A stretch of 64,000 nucleotides of DNA from Chelydra serpentina (Eukaryota; Chordata; Testudines; Chelydridae), in the NCBI GenBank assembly GCA_037349315.1, contig JBAIAC010000033.1, positions 10,620,001-10,684,000 of the forward strand. Reading direction: 5' to 3'. Positions within the stretch are counted from its first letter, which is position 1, and every line of letters begins with the position of its first letter. The notes under the pieces are model-generated. The model saw only the letters and a program-made list of their open reading frames with translations, did not search any database and was not told where the DNA came from. The position numbers and the translations under genes were made by a program. Positions 57,963-64,000 of this stretch are shown one piece after another.

Positions 57963-60900
57963 TCAAAGGGTCAAACGAAGTGAACCAGATGGGGACACTG
58001 AGCAGAGAACCCCGGACAGCGCCCACTGCTCCTCAAAGGTGTCAAGGGAGCCAGTGGACGCTGCCCAGAGGAACTCTGCCTGGATGCGTGAATGAACAGA
58101 GGATCGAAAATAGGCCCCACAGTCACAGGAGCCTCCATCGGCCAACCTCCTCACCCTGGTTTTGTAGATGGCCAGTTTAGCTAGGGCCAGGAGGAGGTTG
58201 ACCAGGAGGTCCCGTGACTTCGTGGGGCCGCGGATTGGAAGCGCATAAATAAAAAGGTGAGGGGAAAAGTGCAACCAAAACCTCAACAAAATGTCTAAGA
58301 GGAGCCGGAACAAGGGCTGAAGCCTGGCGCACTCTAGATAAATGTGCGCCAGGGTCTCCCTCACACCGCAAAAGGGACATGTGTCGGGGATAGGGGTGAA
58401 CCGCGCCAAGTACACGCCCGTGCTCACGGCTCCGTGAAGGAGCCGCCAACTGACGTCTCCGGCGGGCCTTGGGACTAAGGAGGAGTAAAGGCTGGCCCAC
58501 TGGGGCTTCTCACCCTCTAGAGGTGGCAGGAGGTCCCGCCATTTCGTATCGGGACGGGACGTGAGGGTGAGGAGATGAAGGGTGTGGAGCACGAGCGTGT
58601 ATAGATGTTTCCTTGGCGCGGTCTGGAAGCGGACCGGCTGCAGTTCGTGCAGCCGGCTCACCGTGAAGGGACAGGGGACCCGGTTGGGTCCACGGGGCAG
58701 GGGCCCAATAAAAAGGTCCAGAGGGCTTGGGGTGAAGGGAGGGCGGGGCGTACCCTCTCGCAGGACCCGGTCGAGGTAAACCCGAGCAGCGGGCGGCAAA
58801 GCAGCCTTCACCTCCTGAAGTACGCGCCGGGGAGTACGAGGTCTGGAGAGCCCCATGCGCTCAGCAAGCGTCAGGGGATCCAGCCAGTCTCCCCGGTCGT
58901 AGTCCAGGAGGTCTCCGACCCTAGTGACTTCTGCCAGGACCAACCTCTGGCGCACCGAGGGGGAGTCCGCCACCTGCACACGGAGCTGGGGGTTGTGTAG
59001 CAGGGGCTCCGCGAGGAGATCTGCCCCCTCGGTGGCTGCCACGGACCTGGTCGCTGAGAATAGCTTCCAGGTCCGGAGGAGGTCCTGGTAGAAGACCGGC
59101 AGCCCGTAGAGGTCTCGCGGAAGACCTCTCGGATGGAGATAAAGGAGCTGCCGGTCATATCAGAGCCCTCGGAAGCGGCGTAGGAAGGTGTGCGCCAATA
59201 CGCTCCATGCCGGACTACCTGCACCATAAAGGAGCCTCTGCAGGGCCTGGAGACGGAAGACATGGACCTGAGTATGTGGACACTTCAGGCCCTGCCCACC
59301 CTCCTCCAGAGGAAGATGGAGAACCCCTGCAGAGACCCAGTGCAGTCCTGACCAAAAGAACTCCAGAATCGACGTCCGGAGGTTGGCCAGGAAACCCGGG
59401 GCCGGGACCAGGGTGTTGAGCCGGTACCAGAGCATGGACAGGACTAATTGATTGATTACCAGTGCTCTCCCTCGAAAGGAGAGGCACCGGAGTAGTCCTG
59501 TCCATTTCCGGATCCGCTCTATCACCCTGCCCTCTAAACCTTGCCAGTTCTCTGGCGGGGATGGATGCGTGGCAGAAAGGTAAACGCCGAGATAGAGCAG
59601 CGGACCCGCACTCCACCTGATGGCCTGAAGCGCGGGTGGGAGGGAGCTCGCCTGCCACCTGTCCCCTACCACCAGGCCAGAGCTCTTGACCCAGTTGACC
59701 CGGGCAGAGGAGGCCGCCGAGTAGATCGCCTGGCAAGCCTCCACCCGCACCAAGTCGCCCGGGTCCTGGACCACGAGGAGCACATCGTCGGCGTATGCCG
59801 ATAGGACCAGCCGCAGCTCTGGCTCTCAGAGCACCAACCCCGTCAACCTCCTGCGGAGGAGACAGAGGAAGGGCTCGATCGCCAGAGCGTACAGCTGGCC
59901 CGAGAGGGGGCACCCCTGCTGTACTCCTCGCCCGAAGCTGACCGGCTCGGTCAGGGTCCAGTTGAGCCTGACCAGACACTCTGCGGAGGCGTACTGCACC
60001 TGGAGAAAACCCACAAACTGGGGCCCAAAGCCAAACGCTCGCAGAGTGCTCAGGAGGTACCCGTGATCCACCCTGTCGAACGCCTTCTCCTGATCCAGAG
60101 ACAGGAGGGCGAACGACAGACCATCCCTACACCCAAGCTCCAAGAGATCCCGGACCAGATACAGGTTGTCGAGAATGGTGCGGCCCGGGACGGTGTAGGT
60201 CTGGTCTGGGTGGACCACGTCCGCCAGCACGGACCCAAGCCGCAGTGAGATGGCCTTTGCTATGACTTTATAGTCCGTGCTGAGGAGCGAGATGGGACGC
60301 CAATTCCGTAAATCGCGGCGGTCCCCCTTCTTCGGCAATAAGGCGAGCACGGCTCGCCTGCACGAAAGAGGGAGGACCCCGCCCTGCAAGGACTCGGCCC
60401 AGACAGTGACAAGGTCTGGGCCGAGGACGTTCCAGAACACGCGGTAGAACTCCACGGTCAGCCCGTCCAGTCCCGGAGATTTATTAGTTGGCATGCGACG
60501 GAGGGCTTCCGAGAACTCGGCCAGAGTGAGAGACAGCTCTAGCCAGTCTCGGTCGCCCGTGCTGACTGTAGGGAGTTCGTCCCAGAGCACTCTGCAAGCG
60601 TTAGGATCGGTCGGATCCGGGGAGAAAAGGCTCGCGTAGAAGGCCCTGGCCCTCCCGCACATCTCCGCCGGATCCGTGAGGGGGGTGCCATCTTCTGCAA
60701 GGAGGCAGGTGACGTGTTTCTTAGCCCCCCTCTTTTTCTCCAGGGTGTAGAAGAAGCGGGAGCCGCGATCCATCTCCCGAAGGAGACGGATGCGGGATCG
60801 AACGAAGGTGCCCCGGGCTCGATGATCTTCGAGTTCCCGGAGCTCCTCCCGCTTCTCCCAGCACGCCCCACAGAGGGATGGATCCTCAGGGCTGGCAGCC

Positions 60901-61883
60901 AGACGCCTCTCCAGCTCTAAGACCTCCCGTTCCAACTGCTCTATCGTCGCATCCCTCCGTCGGCTGGCGCCCCAGGTGTAGTCACGGCAGAAGAGCTGGG
61001 CGCGTACCTTCCCTAGATCCCACCATCGCTGCGCCGAGGGAAAGGCGTGCCGCTGCCCTCGCCAGGCCAGCCAGAACTCCCGGAAGGACACCACGAAACC
61101 CACATCCTCCAGCAAACTGTTATTAAAATGCCAATAGGCCGGCCCTGGCCTCTCCGCGCAGAGCGAGGCCATCACGGTAGCGAGATGATGATCAGAGAAC
61201 GGGGCCAGCCGGACGCTGGAGGAGTGGGCCCGCGAAAGGTGAAAACGTGATAAATAGATGCGGTCCAACCGGGAGTGGTGCGACCGATGGGCCTCCACCC
61301 GGACAAAGGTGAAGGTCGAGATGTCGTCCGGGTGGTGGTCGCGCCAGACGTCCACCAGGGAGTGATGTTCGACAATCTCCCTGAGGACGTCTGCGGCGGC
61401 CGGGCACTGCTCGATCCCCGAGTGGTCCCGTTTTTCAAGGGTGTTGTTAAAGTCCCCGCCCAGGACCAGGCACTCGCGAGGATCCAAGGTGCCGAGGAAG
61501 GTGGACGCCTGCTGATAGAAACGAAGTTGTTCCGGGCCCGGTGTCGGGGCATAGATGTTGACGAGATTGACCACGAGCCCCTCCATACGGACCCGTAGGT
61601 GCAGCAGGCAGCCCGGCACAGCCTCAGCAACCCCCAGCACCTCAGGCCGTAGGTCGGGGGAGAACAAGGTCGCCACTCCAGCCTGGCGAACAGAGAGATG
61701 GCTGAAGTAGACTCTGTTCCCCCATTCCAGCCGCCAGCTGTCTTCAGCGGCTGGATCCGTATGGGTCTCCTGCAGGAATACTACAGAGTACCCCCCGTCC
61801 CGAAGGAAGGAGAGCACCTGGCTCCTGCGGAGACCCATCCTACAGCCCCGGGTGTTCAATGTTGCGAAGAGGAGAGATGCCAT
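57963..61883 (-). pseudogene. Tx1 ORF2: APE endonuclease plus reverse transcriptase, two premature TGA
   Basis: Nicks target DNA and copies the element RNA there (target-primed reverse transcription). One frame of 1306 codons runs from ATG at 61883 to the stop at 57963-57965. APE domain (residues 1-240): Asn10 in FATLNTRG, Glu39 in VFLQETHT, Tyr111 in NIYAP, Asp144/Asn146 in GGDFNN, Asp207 in SRLDRIY and Ser230-Asp231-His232. RT: WRPISLLSTDYKVIAKAIS (528-546), HPDQTYTVPGRTILDN, catalytic Asp597 in SLDQEKAFDRVDH, RGVQQGCPLS (652-661) and YADD at 697-700 (59784-59795). A C-terminal CCHC-type knuckle has Cys1169, Cys1172, His1180 and Cys1185. Breaks: TGA at codon 686 (59826-59828), between the RT blocks, and at codon 908 (59160-59162). 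The frame resumes unchanged after each. The first break removes YADD, so this copy is inactive. Confidence 0.9.
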
Positions 61884-64000
61884 GAGGAGGGCTGGGGGGG
61901 ATCCTTGCTGGCAGAGTCACCCATCGGGCCGCATAACAATCCGCGACCCACCCCGTAGGTGAGTAGTGAGTCACGGAAAAGGCGGACCCGTTGGTAGGCC
62001 GTGGCGGCCTGCTTCCCAGTCCCTTTGCCCTCCCGCATGAGGGCCCTCGCGGCCTGGAGGATTTGGTGGAAATCCCCCCATCGCTGGAGAGAGAGCTGTA
62101 CTTTGTTGCGGGAGCCCCGGACATCCTCCAGGAACTCCCGCAGCTCCTCTCGCAGCGTATGGGGGGCCGGGGTTACTGGCTCCCGGCTATCGAAAGAAGG
62201 GGCCCCTGACACAGCCCTATGGCCCACCAAAACAGACAGGCAAGGGGCGGACCCTCGACGCAGCTCCCGCTGGGCCGGCACCTTAGGGCCCAACCCGAAA
62301 TTCGGCTTAGTTGGGGGAGGCGGTGGAGGGAGAAGAGCAGCCTCTGGTGGGTCGGGATGAGGAAATACTGGAGCCGCTCCCTGGGGGTCATCCTCCGAGA
62401 AGGGGAGGGAGACAGCCCCAGGGGCGGCAGTGTCATCATGGGAGGTGTAGGAGATTGGGACGGCATCAGGGGCAGGGCAGGGACCAGAAGTAGGGGCAGG
62501 GAAGAAGACATGAGCAGGGCCGGCCTGAGGAACGGGTAGAGGATCCTGAGCCGCAGGAGCTGGGCCACTGGGAGGTGGCCTCTCTTGGTGTGGCTGAGGG
62601 ATCTGGGAATTGGGAAGTGGACCCCCCACGATGCCGGGCTCTAGTATGATGGCTCGTGTTACAGCCACGGCATCGGGAGGTGGACAGATATTTGCGGGGT
62701 CCCCGCCTGGGAAGGAGAACCGTTGTCCCACCCCAATGAGGGGTACCCCCTGGGATTCGGGTCCCGGCCGCAGGGCACTGGCCGTCGCTTCAGGAGGCTT
62801 GGCGGCCGTCAGCGAGGTGTCACTTGCGACCGGGCAGGTGGAAGAGCCCAGGGGATCCTCGGAGGTGGGAGTGGAACCGGCGGTCAAGGGGAGGGAGCAT
62901 GGGGAGAGGGGGGAAAGGGGCACCGGGGTGAGGTCATTGAGATCGAGGCCTGCTGCTAAAGGGTCGTCCTCCCCCTGGGTGATTGGGGTCAGACCCAGGG
63001 CCTCGATCTCCTCGTAGATGGAGGGCAGGTCTCCTTCTGCCACCCCGGGGTTCTCTCCGCCGGCACCTGAAGCGATGCTTGGGTCAGGGCGCGCAGGGTC
63101 GACAAAGGGGGCAGAAGGGGCTCTATCGGGGGCTTCCGAGGGATGGGTGGTAATACCTTCCGGTGCTGCCATGTCTTTCCCAGCCGGTTCTGGTGGACAA
63201 AAGCCGCTCGGGGGCAAAGCGGAAGGCTCGGCATCAGTGCCCCCCTTCCTGGTCTTCCGGGGGGCTTCCGCATCAGTGGAAAGGAGCGGGGCTCAAGCCT
63301 TCCGCTTGCCCCGCTTCCCCTGTACTAAGGCCCAGTCCTCCATGGCTTCAACTGGGGGCTGGCTAGTAAGGGTCGGGTCAAGGGGGAGGGGCGATTTCTT
63401 AGGGACTCGGGGAGGTAGTGGTGGGGCAGCATAAGGGAGAGAAAAATCTCTCTGGGGCGGGCCCTCTCCCACGCCCGGCGGTATCCCTGCCTCACCCTCC
63501 TCCACAGGCCTCAGCAGACTGTTCGCAGCGGGCCTCTCCCACTCGTCTGGGCACACTGGGGGAGGTACTCCCAGGGCCCGAGTGGGAGCAGCGGTGGACT
63601 GGGAAGGAGGAGGGGCGGCTCTGGGCACCGGGCATTCAGGGGCGCCGGCGATGACGGGGCCGATGCCCTGCCGGGGCTCGGGGGTCTCGGATGCTCCTCC
63701 TTGCCGGGCCAAGGGACAGTCCCTCCGGACGTGTCCCATCGCCCGGCAGAGATAGCACCGAGCCTCCCCCGTGGAATAGTATACCCGGTAATGGGCCCTG
63801 TGATAGGGGACCATAAAGGACCCCTCGAGCGCCTCCCCGTCACGTGCAGCCGGCGGCATTTGGAGCTGCACCTGCCGGCGGAACGAGAGGATGTGACGGA
63901 GGGCGGGGTCTTTGCAGCCCAGTGGGAGAGGGCTGACTACAGAGATGGGTCTCCCTAGGGTGGAGAGGGCAGGTAACAGGGCGGCATTGGGGAGGAAGGG
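61856..64000 (-). pseudogene. Tx1 ORF1: CCHC RNA-binding protein, one premature TGA, 5'-incomplete
   Basis: The RNA-binding partner that packages LINE RNA. The frame is open from the window edge, with no start codon yet seen, through LGRPISVVSPLPLGCKD, LRHILSFRRQVQLQMPP and YRVYYSTGEARCYLCRAMGH to a canonical CCHC knuckle (C-x2-C-x4-H-x4-C, about 63757-63716). It then passes through a Pro-rich linker to KRGKRKA and a TGA (63293-63295). In the same frame it continues for 479 more codons through a long Pro/Ala/Ser-rich disordered region to a helical C-terminal part (REELREFLEDVRGSRNKVQL, QRWGDFHQILQAARALM) and TGA at 61856-61858. Visible length is 714 codons. It overlaps the ORF2 start by 28 bases in another frame. 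Confidence 0.85.

Larger units (their letters stand above)
57771..64000 (-). mobile_element. Tx1-clade LINE, nearly intact, 5' end beyond window
   Basis: More than 6.2 kb on the minus strand: ORF1 with CCHC knuckle (61856 to beyond 64000), ORF2 with APE endonuclease, RT and C-terminal zinc knuckle (57963-61883), and a short 3' UTR. The order, the SLDQEKAFDRVDH and RGVQQGCPLS RT blocks and the ORF1 style are those of the Tx1 group of the L1 lineage, first described in Xenopus and known in other vertebrates. GC content is far above the flanking AT-rich DNA. Only three in-frame stops and no frameshift were found, so insertion was recent. Confidence 0.88.

Noticed and set aside
59160..59828. Idea that TGA codons in the Tx1 ORFs are recoded (selenocysteine or readthrough)
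   Set aside because: No SECIS-like structure was seen; each TGA is one transition from the Arg codon CGA, so mutation is the simpler explanation.
58605..63958. Plus-strand frames of 60-138 codons across the Tx1 element
   Set aside because: They are antisense shadows of the GC-rich ORF1 and ORF2, with no domains.

Overview
The window looks like nuclear DNA of a cryptodiran turtle. The strongest pointer is a tRNA-derived SINE at 54864-55053 with the A-box, B-box and LINE-like tail of the turtle Cry I family. It is supported by CR1, RTE and Tx1 LINEs, Penelope-like GIY-YIG elements, SCAN-gag gypsy elements and GC-rich hAT MITEs of types familiar from turtle genomes. Most of the window is AT-rich unique or ancient non-coding sequence. 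There is no bacterial-style gene organisation, no CRISPR array and no rRNA cluster.

Host gene content is small. An internal exon with good splice sites lies on the minus strand at 24731-24863. A second candidate minus-strand exon lies at 38197-38295, and its phase matches the first. A third coding-like minus-strand segment lies at 38991-39197. I read the middle of the window as introns of one minus-strand gene that I could not name.

Layout. 0-1.6 kb: end of an LTR, a CR1 scrap, and a GIY-YIG element with inverted terminal repeats. 4.6-5.3 kb: CR1 3' end. 7.4-8.0 kb: decayed Myb/SANT-like gene copy. 10.5-14.7 kb: three non-autonomous hAT elements with target-site duplications. 16.2-20.5 kb: a nest of a gypsy LTR with SCAN-like gag, a GC-rich hAT-ended block and a broken hAT transposase. 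24-39 kb: putative introns and exons, a second GIY-YIG element, a young 296-bp MITE, local duplications and a compound GC-rich minisatellite. 41-48 kb: several MITEs, an LTR, an RTE LINE tail and two more hAT elements. 54 kb: a second, about 98% identical copy of the 296-bp MITE, then the SINE.

57.8-64.0 kb: a long, recently inserted Tx1-clade LINE on the minus strand. ORF1 carries a CCHC knuckle and runs off the window. ORF2 has 1306 codons with APE endonuclease, reverse transcriptase and a C-terminal zinc knuckle. Three in-frame TGA codons are the only breaks seen, and the ORF2 start is nested in the end of ORF1.

I found no clearly new biological system. The most rewarding items are the near-intact Tx1 element with its overlapping ORFs and 3' hairpin, the hairpin-rich MITE pair, the hAT family with a decayed likely donor in the same window, and the unnamed exons.
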